A DNA stretch of 64,000 bases from Myotis daubentonii. Lineage: Eukaryota > Chordata > Mammalia > Chiroptera > Vespertilionidae. Below, piece after piece: positions 1 to 11,401 of this stretch. A model generated the notes under the pieces. That model searched no databases. It saw nothing but the letters and a program-made list of their open reading frames with translations, and was not told the origin of the DNA. Both the position numbers and the translations under genes were made by a program. The first letter of the stretch is position 1, and each line of letters begins with the position of its first letter. The stretch is from NCBI RefSeq assembly GCF_963259705.1, contig NC_081844.1, positions 13,005,715 to 13,069,714 of the forward strand, written 5' to 3'.

Positions 1-1210
1 GGGCTGAGAGTCAACACGGGTGCTCTACCAGAGAAGTCCTCGGCAATGGAGGTGGCTGGAGTGAACGTCCCCCGAAAAAATGTTGCTTCCCATCTACCCA
101 AAGACCACAGTTTTACCAGAGACCCATAGCAGGAGACAGAAAAAGATCAAAGCAGAGCAAGGCAAGAGGCACATCTCCACCACAACCAAGAGCAGGCTCT
201 TTTCAGAGCATTCTGCTCCCTCCACCCTCTTCCCTTACTCCTGACTTTGGAGGAAACACACCTTGATGAGTGTAAAAAGGCATAACCCATTCCCACCCTC
301 AGTCCCCGAGCCACGAGCCCTCTTAGCTTGGGGACAGGAAGATCTTTGGACCATATATGAAGCTAAAGTTTTAAATGGGACCAGATTAAGTCTTAATATT
401 ATTGTGAGATTTAGATGAAATGCCTTTAAAGGGCCCATTCCCAGTGAGAAGGAGCATGAACATTCAATACAGAATATTTGAGGGCAGGCAGTGGCAAAAA
501 ATTAAAATCATTTTCTGTCTCTCCTCAGGAGGAGGATTTAGTTAGCAGACTAGTTAGACTGAGATAAAGCAATTCACAGATAGCTACAATACTCAGAATA
601 CCCAAACACTCTGGGTTCCTCAGAGTGTTTGGGAGGCAGGGAGGCATGTAGAGGAGGTGATGCCCAGCTTTATAAGGACCCTGGAGTAAACACTCAGGCT
701 GTCTGATTGGTCAGTCAAAGTCCTTCTTCTTTCCTGACACCTGGTGCCGTGCACTTGGGGTCCCTGCAACGTGAGGACTGCACCCCTCATTCTCTCTTCC
801 TGGGCCTTTACTAGCCCTGGAGAAAGCTGTTCACACCCACATGATTGACTACTCCTTAATCTTAAGGACTCGACCAGCAGTATTAGCCTCTCTCTCAAAT
901 TCTTTCCATTGGCTCTCTGCCATGTCCTGGAAACCAGGGTCACACAAGCATCATAACCCCTCCACAACCTCTTTTTCAGCTCAGGTAGCCTTTTTAGTTA
1001 TATTCATAAGTATGCACAACTCCTAACACTAGGAACAGTAGAGTGGCCCTTTTAAAGTGTACATACATCCTCTTATGTTCTTGTGTTACACATACATATA
1101 ATAAAATATAGCATCAAGTAAGTGAATAAATCTCTTGTTGGAGCTGGGGAGGGAGAGTGAGCTCATATTTTAATGAGATCTTGAAGGATAGTAGTAGTAA
1201 TAAAAAGACT
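1..1210. other. Unassigned non-coding sequence
   Basis: I recognise no repeat family or gene here. Open frames are short (up to about 115 codons), overlap on both strands and show no domain. A TATA-like TTTATAAGG lies near 670 and a perfect 13-bp hairpin at 601-633. An old LTR is possible, but I cannot support it from the sequence alone. Confidence 0.4.
601..633. repeat. Perfect 13-bp stem hairpin
   Basis: CCCAAACACTCTG at 601-613 is exactly inverted at 621-633, with a 7-base loop. It lies about 40 bp from a TATA-like string. Function unknown; it could be part of an unrecognised old element. Confidence 0.8.
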
Positions 1211-1214
1211 ATTA

Positions 1215-1490
1215 GTATTAGTAGCTCATCTTTATTGAGAGCTTACATGTGCCCGGCTTGGTGCTAAGTACTTTCAATGTATCATCTCTTAATTCTCAGA
1301 ACAATTAACTCCCTGATGGAGACACCTAGGCAAATGAGTGTTAATTATTTATACATAACACTCACATGTCCTCTTCCCCAATCTAATGTTAAGTATTTTA
1401 TTAACCCCTTTTTATTGATGAGGAAATTTACATTTAGAGTAATTTAATATTGACCAAAGATTGTCCAGGTAAGTTACATGACTTGTCCTT
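1215..1490 (-). mobile_element. MIR SINE fragment
   Basis: The order of signals is that of reverse-strand MIR: TTTATTGAGAGCTTACATGT, then GTGCTAAGTACTTTCAATGT, a 'cattttt-at-gatgaggaaa' core near 1415, then a diverged tail. MIR is an ancient tRNA-derived mammalian SINE. This copy is diverged and has an AT-rich insertion in the middle. Confidence 0.65.
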
Positions 1491-2085
1491 GATCGTAAGG
1501 CATTAATGTAAGTATCATAGTACTTTGGCTGAAAGGAGGAAGTCATTTATATCCAAATACTTAAACATTTTGCCATGTAAACCAGAAATTAACAGTTTTA
1601 GTTGAAGAAGACTTTCACTTATCTGCATAACCAAAAATCCTACAAAGTTTTTTACAATATTCTTTGGGAAAGGCATTTGCGACTATTTGCTTCACTTTTG
1701 AATGAACATGCAGGAGAAAGCACGTGTAATATTAATTTTTTACATTAACTTTATGATAATTCTTAATTTGATATGTATTAAACATTCCACTTTTTCAGAA
1801 ATGCCCTGACTAGGAAACAGGTAACAGGTAAAAACAAAGTTAATGAATTCCAGTTGAATCATGATGTTCTAAATCTGAACATATACTGTTCACTAAGATC
1901 ACTGAAAAAAAAAAAAACACAGATATTATTTTATAACCTAGCTGTGTATAGGGAGTTTTAGAAAGTTTCACACTATTGCACTTTATTCTTTGAGCATTTC
2001 CATATCTCACCATGAAAATTTTTGTGCCAATTAAATAAAATTTAGATTCAAAATAGCTGACTTTTCTATTTTACAGTGTGTTTTG
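1491..2085. other. AT-rich sequence, nothing recognised
   Basis: AT-rich DNA with an A-rich run near 1905. I see no reading frame of note and no repeat I can name. Confidence 0.4.
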
Positions 2086-2089
2086 GGAA

Positions 2090-2320
2090 ATAATGCTAAT
2101 AATAGTCACAACTAACATTTGTTGAATGTTTACTATGTGTTGAGTGTTTTAATTAATTTAATACTCAAAAAATTCTCTGAGGTAAGTACTACTTTTATTC
2201 CCATTTTACAAATATGAAAGCTAAGGCTTTAAGAGGCTAATGAGCTAAGTAGCAATGGAGACAAATTTGAACGCAGGCAGGTTAGCTCCCAAGTCCGGGT
2301 TCTTAAGTACTTCATCATAA
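2090..2320 (-). mobile_element. MIR SINE
   Basis: A nearly complete reverse-strand MIR. It runs from 'aacatttgttgaatgtttac' through 'tactcaaaaaattctctgag' and 'cccattttacaaatatgaaa' to the tRNA-like end, where the DNA reads 'aatttgaacgcaggcaggtt'. It is one of the better preserved MIR copies here. Confidence 0.85.
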
Positions 2321-4070
2321 AATATGATAGTATATAAAAAAAACAAGAGGTTTTTTTTTTTACCAGTTCTCAGCTAATTGGAAGACCAAGAAAGCATCTC
2401 AAATATTGGTTTAAGCCCCTCTCTTCAACTATACCTGAAGGAGTTAAAAATCACTGTGATCAAATATTGCCTCCTTGGGACTGGAAACCACTGAATATGA
2501 GTTCCAAAGGTCCTCTGAAAAGTTAAAAAACATTGCACAAATGTTAGTATTACTAATTTTATTGGTTTGAAATACCATTCTTTTTTTAATAGTCCCTGAA
2601 TATATGATATTGATACTCCAAATTCAGAACTGAGTTTAGATGGTCCAAATATCATTCAGCATGAAGTTGTTTGGGAATGCCTAACATTATTTCCCCTAAT
2701 CCTTCCAAAACTAATCTTTTTAGACTCTATGATGTCAGTCAGAGAGATCATGCTAGAGAGGGGAAAAATGATTTTATAATTATTTTCATCAAAAACAATA
2801 ATTCTCTGCCAAATCATGTACAGTTCTAGATTGAGGTCATCATGACTTTTGGTTCTTTCCTCAAATTGAATACATCCTCCAGGAATGAAGACTCACCATT
2901 GATGATATGCAAAGGAATGTGACAAGTCTCCCAAGACCATTTCTAAAGATGAGTTCCAACAGTAAATGTATTCAATGTCAGGATCAAGATGGTGTCAGTG
3001 TACAGCTGGCCTCGGTAAGTACATTGAAGTTGGCAGTATTCATCCAAAAGTGTTATCTGCTGGTGTGTTATTGTTGTTGGTTTGTAAAAGAATTCATAGT
3101 ACTCAACATACAGCATATATTTGTCCCCTAGTAGCCCCACTCGATGTCAATAATTCAGACTCACCCACCTTCTCACACAGAACTTCTTGCAAATGATCAA
3201 CAATATGCTATACTCAGAATCAGAGCAGCAGGCTGAGCTGGTGAACTCCCACCCTACCCCCACACCCCAACATCTAATATACTCAGCTACAGAGCTACAG
3301 GACAGCTAATGGTGCTTGTGTTAGAAACAGTCAGGACAAAGGTCAGCTGGTGAAGAATGTCCCTAGGACCCCACTTAGCTGGCTCAGTGTTATGCAGAAG
3401 GGTGCGGTGATGAGAAAGTAAGAGCACAACTGTTTGAGCCCTGTTATCTGAGCCAATGTAAACACCGAACCACAAATACTTCCCCTTCCTCCTCCAGGAT
3501 CCAAATGTCAATTGCTTCCAGCTTCAAAGTTCTGAATCTGTACCACACCTCCCTTTGATTCAAGCTTGCTTGAAAAGAGAACAACATGCACGACTCCATC
3601 TGTATGGTAAAACTGAGCCTCCCTAGCTAAGCCATCAGGAGTTACTTAGCCCAACCCCGCATCCCTACAATACAATGCACCCTGGAAAAAATTCTGGCCA
3701 CCTCTCAAATGACCACACAGATAACAGGTCAGTCTCTGAAAAGGCCATCGTCCAGGTGGGCAGGACCCAGGACAGACCAGACCTAGTATTGGGCCTGACT
3801 AGAGGGGCTCACAGGCACACAAAAGATGCCACACTGCTGGTCCTAGGGGTTCCTAACATAAGGGCTGCACCTTGGAACTGTGACAGAGGGGCAACAGAGA
3901 GAACCAGCTTCTCCCTGTTCCCTTTCCAGTCTTACATTCTTTTGGCCAATAATATTGGACGGTATAATATTTGCTGTCTCTTTTCATTAGTAAACTTATC
4001 CCCAGACTTATAGCTTAATAATCTAATGATCCATTATAACTAGTTTGCCTAATATTCACGCCCCTCTGAG
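2321..4070. other. Unassigned non-coding sequence
   Basis: 1.75 kb with no recognised gene or repeat. Short open frames (up to 112 codons near 3675-4013) overlap on both strands and have no recognisable domain. The stretch from about 3240 to 3990 is richer in C and could be an old LTR, but I see no matching termini. Confidence 0.35.
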
Positions 4071-4075
4071 GTTGT

Positions 4076-4105
4076 TTTTTGTTTGTTTGTTTGTTTGTTT
4101 GTTTG
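4076..4105 (+). repeat. (TTTG)n microsatellite
   Basis: Seven or so perfect TTTG units follow a T run. This is a simple tandem repeat. A short (GTT)n run lies about 250 bp downstream at 4351-4372. Confidence 0.95.
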
Positions 4106-4765
4106 GCATTGTAATAGATGTTCTAAAATTTTGGGGCCATTTTCTTGGCATTTTAAGGACTTTTACATCACCCCCTTTGTTGCCAGTCCTGTAATGCTCA
4201 GTCCAGAACTTGAGCTCACTTTCTGCCTAAGGTATCCCTTTTCCTGCCCTACTCCAGTAAATATTGCTCTGTTTCCTGACTCAGGTGGTGAGGACACCCA
4301 TGGGACTTTTTAAGTGGATGCAGGTTGGGATAGTTCTTCCTGGGTTTTCGTTGTTGTTGTTGTTGTTGTTGTTTTTAACAGCTTGTTAAAGTGGTAGTGA
4401 TGGAGGATAAGGAAGGGAGCAGAAGGTGGAAGTGAAGGCAGAGCCCTTTAAATTAACAATGTTGGACTCTTGATTCTTCCTGGTGGCACCTTTGAAGTTG
4501 AAGCTAGTTTTCACCTTCTCCATCTCTTCCCCATCTTATCTCTAACCCCATCCTTCCTTTCACTACTCTAATTCTCATTTCCATAACAGGCTTTCTTTTA
4601 TTTTGGTTCCAGCTCCCAGGCCATATTTTCATGATACATAATTCCTCTTGGGTTCATAGGTTGGAATTTGACCTCTGGATTCAGAGGGCTCTGGTTTCTG
4701 GCAAGTCAGAGAATACTTCTTGTGAGAGTAAGTTAGTGAGAACTAATGGTGTTAGAGCTGAACAT
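4106..4765. other. Unassigned, with a (GTT)n run
   Basis: Contains the (GTT)7-like run at 4351-4372 and otherwise pyrimidine-rich unique-looking sequence. No coding or repeat assignment. Confidence 0.4.
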
Positions 4766-4769
4766 TCCA

Positions 4770-4980
4770 AGAATCCCTGCCGATCTGCAAGTTAACTACT
4801 GGCAGACTCACTTTTTCTCATTTTCAGAGTGAGCTGTGTGCCACTAAGAACATGGTCTCCATTTCCTCATTTGTAAGTGGAACTAATCATAGCCCCTTCA
4901 AGGGCTGTTCTGGAATAAGAGTAGTATGATGGATATAATATTTTGAAGCTTGTTTACTTATCTTCAATGTAATATTTTTT
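4770..4980 (+). mobile_element. MIR-like SINE fragment
   Basis: Contains the diverged MIR core 'atttcctcatttgtaagtgg' near 4860, followed by 'caagggctgttctggaataa', in forward MIR order. Divergence is high, so the boundaries are approximate. Confidence 0.5.
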
Positions 4981-5209
4981 TTCTTCCTGTGGATTATCCT
5001 GCCACTACTTTGCCTAGAACATTCTTCAGTTTGCTCCCAACTCAGAACCAACCCTTGTATTGACTTTGCTCACCTTTCAGAAGCCTTCTCCCCACCCCCC
5101 ACAAGCCAGACTAAGTCTTTTTTCTCCTCCCACCAGACTCTCTTTTTAGATTCCTATACTTTATTTAGATTTCCCTAATTTTTTACTTAATGTTCTTTCT
5201 CTGTCCCAA

Positions 5210-7165
5210 GATCCCATCCAGGACACCACATTATATTTGGTTTCTATGTCTCCTTAGGCTCCTCTGGGCTATGACAGTTTCTCAGACATCTCTTGCTGTT
5301 CATGACCTTGACCAGTTTTGAAGATACTAGTTAGCTATTTTATAAACCACTAGTGGGGCCGTTGCACAAAGATTCACGCAATAGGCCTTCCTTCCCCTGG
5401 CTGCTGGCACCAGTTTTCCTCCGGCACCCGGGACCCAGGCCTTTGGTCTGGCCACAGAAGCAAGGCTTGGCTTCTCCACTATGGCTGCTCCCAGCCCCTC
5501 CTTTTATTTTCCCCAGCTCCTCGAGCTGAGGTCAGGGCTGGCTGGAAGCCTGGGTCACCCCTGGCGACCCAGGCCCCCAGCCACTCCTTGAGCGGAGTCC
5601 AGGGCTGGCAGGAAGCTTGGCTTCCTCCATCACCGGGAGCAAACCAAGCCTCCTCGCTCCAGCTCCATGGCCGCTACCATCTTCAATCGTCTTCAGTCTT
5701 CCCTCCACTCCTGTGTATGCAAATTAACCACCATCTTTGTTGGGTTAATTTGCATAATCTCTCTGATTGGCTGGTGGGTGTGGTGGAGTGGCGGAGTGAT
5801 CGTTAATTTGCATGTTCTCTTTTATTATATAGGATTCTTTATTTTGGGTGTTCGTTGATGTTTTAATTGTGGCTAGAATGTGGTGATAGATTTAGGGAAG
5901 GAGTTCTCATATCTTCTCAAGGCTACATAATATCAATATGACTAATGACATTGTCCCTGATTATCTGGCCACAGCAGTCTTTGTCAGAGTTATCCATTGT
6001 AAAGTTATTTCCCCCCTTTCTGTACTGTACTCTTTGAAAGGAAGTCACCATGTCAGCCCACACTTAAGAAGTGAGGATTGTGCCTCACTTCCTTGAGAGG
6101 CAGGTTTCTACATAAATTATTTAGGAATCTTTTGCACAGGAGAATTTTCTCTTCTTTCCCATTTATTAATTTATTCAACCATTTATATCTGTATGGACTC
6201 ATTTATCTTATACTTTAGGTTTTAATCTAATACCATATCATTTATTTTCTTGCACAAATTGTTCCAGTTTTGGCCAAAGAGAGTTCAATCTTGGCTGCTG
6301 TTTTCCTTTGACATATCTCCACCTGAGTGTGCATGTGTGCGTGTGTGCATGTGTACATGTGTATTTCATTATTTTCTGACTCCAGGCTCCATGGTTATCT
6401 AATATATTCTCTCCCTCAGTTCTAGAATTAGCTATTTCTCCAAAGGTCTCTGTTCTTCTTATTGGAGAAGGTATTAGAAACTATGATCTGTATGCTAAAT
6501 GTGCTCATTGTTGATGAATACATATGTGTGTGCTAACCCATGTCTATATGTATATCTTTAAATATTTCTATATTTATTCATCTGTATCTCTATAAACCTA
6601 AACATGAGTTTGTACTCCTGTCTCCAAGTCAGTACCACATGGATCATTCCAGTCTCTTCTCCTTCCTTGCTTATCTGTAACCTCCCACTTCAGCAGTGAG
6701 AACCTGGCTCACATCATTTTCTGTTCATTTGCTTAAGTGTTCAATTCCAGAACACATGTGTAGTGGTTTCAGAATTGTTAACTCAAACCCCTGTGGGAAA
6801 TAACTTTACCAAACACAGTACAGTGCTTATGTGCAGTTCTTTATGACTAAAGTCTTATAGTTAAAACTATAAGACTAAAATTACTTAGACTAAAATGCAG
6901 TTAGACTCTTTTTTTTTATAGCCTGCATTCCATCCAGGAGTCCTCTGACCTACTAAGTAATTTTTTAAATTTTGCATATATTAAGGTTCGCTGTTTGTAC
7001 TCTAAATTCTATGGGTTTTAACAAATGTTGAGTGCTATGTATTCATCATTACAGTATCACATAGGATAATTTTAGCATCCTAAAAAATCCCCCATGTGTC
7101 ACCTTCAATTCTCTCCCTTCTCCAAGTCAATTTATTATTTTAAAGACCTATTTCCCTCTTAAACA
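5210..7165. mobile_element. Old L1 (L1M-type) 3' region, interrupted by a Helitron
   Basis: Several strings are familiar from old mammalian L1 3' untranslated sequence: the 'actgtactctttgaaaggaa' block near 6025, 'attgttccagttttggccaa' near 6259, 'tagctatttctccaaaggtc' near 6430 and the 'cagcagtgagaacctggctc' block near 6690. A Helitron at 5349-5832 splits it. Strand and subfamily are not assigned. Confidence 0.5.
5349..5832 (-). mobile_element. Non-autonomous Helitron
   Basis: Read on the reverse strand, it begins TCCTATATAATAAAAGAG and ends with a degenerate terminal hairpin and CCCCACTAG. These are vesper-bat Helitron ends. The interior contains inverted 'gcaaattaaccaccatcttt' and 'gttgggttaatttgcat' near 5719-5755. 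It encodes no Rep/helicase, so it depended on an autonomous partner for rolling-circle movement. It is inserted in old L1 sequence. Confidence 0.9.
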
Positions 7166-7620
7166 GGGAATGCTTCAATGTTATAGAATAGGGACACCCA
7201 CGATTTTCCAGACTTCCATAAGTGGAGCACTGGTGATCATAACGAAGATGAAGATATTTGGGGGGACTGCCACTAATGAGGAAATGGAGGTATTTAAATG
7301 GAGGTAGTTGCAGAGAAACTAGATGATTCAGTTTATTTAACTAGATCATAAATACTATGGTAATGCAGAACTTCTAGATTGGGGGATTGCTGTACTCTTC
7401 TTACCAGCAATGTTTTCACATTTAAGAGAGCAGGAGTCCTAGGCCATCAATAGGTGGCATAATTGTGGGCAGTCCTAGGGATAGCTACTTCAAGATCACT
7501 AATGGAGAGTGAACCCAAAGAAAAAGAGTGAGAGGAGAAAATATCCACTCATTTGAAATAACCTAAAGTATAAATTCCATAGAAAACAAAATAGAGGTGT
7601 AAAAGCCAACAATATATATA
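7166..7620. other. Unassigned sequence before the Helitron array
   Basis: No recognised gene or repeat. Short (AT)n at the right edge (7611-7620) is the integration site of the first Helitron in the array. Confidence 0.4.
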
Positions 7621-7959
7621 CTAGAGGCCCGTTGCCTGAAGATTCGTGCAATAGGTCTTCCTTCCCCTGGCTGCCGGCACTGGTTTTCCTCCAGCCCTTG
7701 GGACCCAGGCCTTTGATCTGGCCGCAACAGCGAGGTGTGACTTCTCCACTCTGGCCATAGTGGAGAAGCCAAGCCTCTTCAGTCTTCAATCGTCTTCAGT
7801 CTTCAGTCTTCAGTCTTCAGTTATCTTCAGTCTTCACTCCGTGCCTGCATATGCAAATTAACCGCCATCTTTGTTGGGTTAATTCGCATACTCATCCTGA
7901 TTGGCTGGTGGGTGTAGCGGAGTGACACCACTTTGCATGTTTCTCTTTTATTAGTGTAG
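7621..7959 (-). mobile_element. Non-autonomous Helitron, array member 1
   Basis: The reverse-strand 3' end is at 7621 (CTAGAGGCCCGTTGC on the plus strand). The reverse-strand 5' end is 'ctacactaataaaagagaaa', at 7959. The interior shares the 'tatgcaaattaaccgccatc' and 'ttgttgggttaatt' block with the copy at 5349. A short (TCTTCAG)n run at 7780-7825 comes from local expansion. Confidence 0.9.
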
Positions 7960-7966
7960 GTATATA

Positions 7967-8423
7967 CCCTATATAATAAAGATTAATATGCAAATTGACC
8001 ATCATTCCAACACACAAGATGGCCACCCCCAGTGGTCAAAGATGGCTGCCACAGATGGCCAGCAGGGGAGGGCAGTTAGGAGTGACCGGGCTAGCAGGGG
8101 ATTACAGTTGGTGGCAACCAGGCCTACAGGGTAGGACAATTGGGGGGGACCCAGGCCAGCAGGAGAGAGCAGTTAGGGGCAATCGGGCTGGCAGAGGAGC
8201 AGTTAGGCGTCAATCAGACTGGCAGGGGAGTGGTTAGGGGGTGATCAGACCGGCAGGCAGAAGTGGTTAGGGGCAATCAGGCAGGCAAGGGGTTGGGAGC
8301 TAGCAGTCCTGGATTGTGAGAGGGATGTCTGACTGCCCTCAAGGGGACCCAGATTGGAGAGGGTGCAGGCTGGGCTGAGGGACACAGACCCCCATGCATG
8401 AATTTTGTGCACTGGGCCTCTAC
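7967..8423 (+). mobile_element. Non-autonomous Helitron, array member 2
   Basis: The 5' end 'ccctatataataaagattaa' and the 3' end 'ttttgtgcactgggcctcta' are both recognisable; the final CTAG has decayed to CTAC. The interior is a degenerate tandem array of about 30-bp units containing 'ggggagggcagttag'-like segments. Confidence 0.85.
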
Positions 8424-8426
8424 TAT

Positions 8427-8957
8427 GTATATAAAAGCCTAAGTGACCATTGCAACCAAACAGATGACCAAACAGGCTGCGTGGGGTGACCGGGCCGGCA
8501 AGGAGGTTAGTGAGGGGCGACCAAATGACCAAGCAGCAGGCTGCATAGAGTGACCAGACCCACGGGGGCGGCAGTGAGGGGCAACCAAATGACCATACAG
8601 CAAGCTGCATGGGGTGACCAGGCTAGCGGGGGGGGGGGGGCGCAGTTGGGGGTGACCAGGCTGCTGGGGGGAGAAGTTGGGGGCAATCAGGCTGGCAGGC
8701 AGTTGCAGTTAGGGGTGATCAGGCTGGCAGGAGGGCAGTGAGGGTCAATAAGGCAAGCAGGTGGGTGAGCAGTTAGGAGCCAGTGGTCCAGGATTGTGAG
8801 AGGGATGTCTGACTTGCCGGTTTAGGCCCAATCCCTGGGATTGGGCCTAAACCAGCAGTCGGACATCCCCCTAGGGGTCCTGGATTGGAGAGGGTGCAGG
8901 CTGGGCTGTGGGGACCCTTGCTCCCCCAAGCACAAATTTCACACACCAGGCCTCTAG
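8427..8957 (+). mobile_element. Non-autonomous Helitron, array member 3
   Basis: The 5' end 'tatataaaagcctaagtgac' follows the previous element by a few bases. The 3' end is CACACACCAGGCCTCTAG. The interior has degenerate 'gcagttgggggtgaccaggc' units, a poly-G run at 8629-8641 and a 'cagtcggacatccccctagg' segment seen in several other copies. Confidence 0.88.
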
Positions 8958-8960
8958 TAT

Positions 8961-9431
8961 ATTTATAAAAAACTAATATGCTTAGTGTCCAACTGTCCGA
9001 CCGGTAGCTATGACATGCAATGACCACCAGGGGGAAGACGCTCAACGCAGAAGCTGCTGAGCTGCAGTGACTTGGCAGTGGCAATACTCAGGTGACGCAC
9101 TCTGGAACCAAAGAGGAGGGAGCTCAATTCTGGGGTGTGTCACACGAGGACCACCCTCTCACAATCCGAGAACACTCAGGGAATGTCGGAGAGCTGGTTT
9201 TGGGCCCATCCCCACAGGCTAGGCTGAGGGACCCCACCTGCCAGAGGGACCCCGCTCACTCTGCAGATGCCCTTTGAGCCGTGGTGCCTCCCCAGGTGCA
9301 GCTGGCTGGGGAGGGACCACAGGAGGTTGGCTCCAGGGCGTGACCAGCCTGTCTTGCCCAGTTCTGCCCCACCAGCCACCTTCTAATTAATTTCCTTTTA
9401 ATGTGTACCAATCCATGCACTGGGGCACTAG
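8961..9431 (+). mobile_element. Non-autonomous Helitron, array member 4 (CTCF-motif subfamily)
   Basis: 5' end 'tttataaaaaactaatatgc'; 3' end 'ccatgcactggggcactag'. It belongs to a different subfamily from its neighbours. Its 5' part reads 'agtgtccaactgtccgac' and then a CTCF-like core at 9024-9037, as in the copies at 37199, 45059 and 51441. Confidence 0.85.
9024..9037 (+). promoter_or_regulatory. CTCF-core-like motif in Helitron
   Basis: CCACCAGGGGGAAG closely matches the CCAC(C/T)AGGGGGC core recognised by the zinc-finger protein CTCF. The match is direct; binding is inference. Confidence 0.5.
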
Positions 9432-10278
9432 TTAGACTATAAATTGACTACAGATGGAAATAAAATAGCGATACAATCTGAAATAGATACCAAAATAAGT
9501 ATGTTGAGGGTGTTCAAAGAGATAAATGAAAAAGTAATACCTATAAATAAGAGCAAAATTATGAAATATAAAGAGAACAAGTGGATAGTTTTAAATTAAA
9601 ATTATTAAGTTAAAAATATGGTTGTCGGCCTAATAAATGCAAGAACAGGATAATCTCTTGACTGGACATAATTAAAAAGAGAATTATTGAACTTGAAGGA
9701 AGTACTAAAATGTTTTCTCTAAAATACACATAGAGAAATAGAGACGTTTTAAGAAAGAGTTGTTGAAAGATTGATAAAATATTGAGAATCCTCCAATTCC
9801 ATTAAAAAGAGTTCTGTACAGAGAAAATCAAGGTAAAGATAGAGAAAATGTATTTTTTAAATGGTTGAGAATGTTCCAGCAATGAAGAAAGATATCAGTT
9901 CCTGGATTTATAAGTATGCACCAATAATAAAGAAAATAAAATCAGTGACACTGGGGAGGTCCTCCAAAATAAAAAAATATTCTAAGAATATGTTAAATTT
10001 GAGCCTTTAAAACTTAGAAAAAATATAGATAAATGTCTTTCTGACCTTGTGGTAAGGTAAGATTTCTGAAAAAAATACCATAAAAGCACCAGCTATAAAA
10101 AAAAGTTTAATAGAATCAACTACTTTAAGATTGTTAAAACTCCAGCTCAAAACAATGCTTTAAAAAGTGAAAAAATCAAACTTCAAACTGGTAGAATATA
10201 TTCATATAACCAACAAAATAGTTTAATTCAGAATATATTTTAAAATTTCTACAAGTCAATAAGTAATAAACAACTCAT

Positions 10279-10297
10279 GGCGGGGGGGGGGGGGGGC
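10279..10297 (+). repeat. Poly-G tract
   Basis: A G homopolymer of about 16 bases within old L1. Length is likely polymorphic and prone to sequencing error. Confidence 0.9.
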
Positions 10298-10336
10298 GTA
10301 TTCTAAATTCCTCAGAAAAGGAAATTATATGACCAA

Positions 10337-10872
10337 CTAGAGGCCCATTGCAGGAAGATTCCTGCAAGAACAGGGCTTCCTGAGGCCAGAGCGAAGCAGA
10401 GAAGGGAGTGAAGCCGGAGGCAGGCTTTGCTCCCTCCCGTCTCCACCGCCTCGGCTCCCTCCCTTCCCACTGTTTAGCTCCCTCCCTTCCCCGCTGCCTT
10501 GTTTCCCTCCCTTCCCCGCTGCCTTGGTTCTCTCCCTTCCCCGCCGCTTAGCTCCCTCCTCTCCCCACCACCTCGGCTCCCTCCTGTGTCCACTACCTCG
10601 CTCCCTCCCTTCTCTGCCACTTCACTCCCTCCCATGTCTGCTGCCTCAGCTCCACTCCTGTCTCTGCTACCTCCAATCCGTTCCCTTCTCCACTGCTTGG
10701 CTCCCTTCTGCCGTGCTTGGCTTCCTTCTACACTGTCTTCAGTCTTCGCTGGGTGCCTGTGTATGCAAATTAACCACCATCTTTGTTGGGTTAATTTGCA
10801 TACTCTTCTGATTGGTTGGCAGGTGTAGCGAAGGTATGGTCAATTAGCATCTTTGTTTTTTATTAGTGTAGA
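10337..10872 (-). mobile_element. Non-autonomous Helitron
   Basis: Reverse-strand 3' end at 10337 (CTAGAGGCCCATTGCAGG on the plus strand). Reverse-strand 5' end is 'atctacactaataaaaaaca'. Related to the copies at 5349 and 7621 through 'tatgcaaattaaccaccatc'. The middle (10400-10740) is a CT-rich degenerate tandem stretch with 'ggctccctcc'-like units. That stretch makes long spurious open frames. Confidence 0.9.
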
Positions 10873-11401
10873 TATGAAAGTGAAGAAATGCCCACGCCAC
10901 TAGTAATAAAGGAAATTCAAATCAAAACAAAATGAGATGCCATTTTTTGCTGCTTTGATTTACAAAGATTAAATTATTTTTATTGAGTTTTGAGAAGAGT
11001 ACATATTAATGGAGTCTCCAAGTGTAATTATTCAGAGTGTAAATTGATAGTTATTTTTAAAAATCAATTTGACATTGTTATATCAAATTGAATATTCTTA
11101 CACTCCACAATTCAGCAATTCCATTTCTAGATATATATCCAAGAAAAACTTTAGCACACATGTCTCAAAAGGTATGTACAAAATATCACAGCAGCACTAT
11201 TCATCATATCAAAAATTGGAAACACTCTAGATGCCCATCAACAGGGAAAAGTTAAATTGTGTAAATTCATACGATTGAGTAGTTCATAACAGAGAATATG
11301 AAAGGACTACAGCTATATGCAATGACCTGGATGAAACTCAAACTCTTGTGTGAAAAATAAGTCCTAGAGAACTACATATAATAACTCCTACATAATAACT
11401 A

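Larger units (their letters stand above)
9432..11401 (+). mobile_element. Old L1 fragment(s), sense, with nested Helitron
   Basis: 9432-10330 has A-rich L1 sequence. From 10170 it reads like the ORF2 3' portion ('ccaacaaaatagtttaattc', 'tctacaagtcaataagtaat'). It resumes after the Helitron with 'aggaaattcaaatcaaaac' at 10911 and ends past 'ccatcaacagggaaaagtta' at 11237. Many stops: no coding capacity. Confidence 0.75.
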
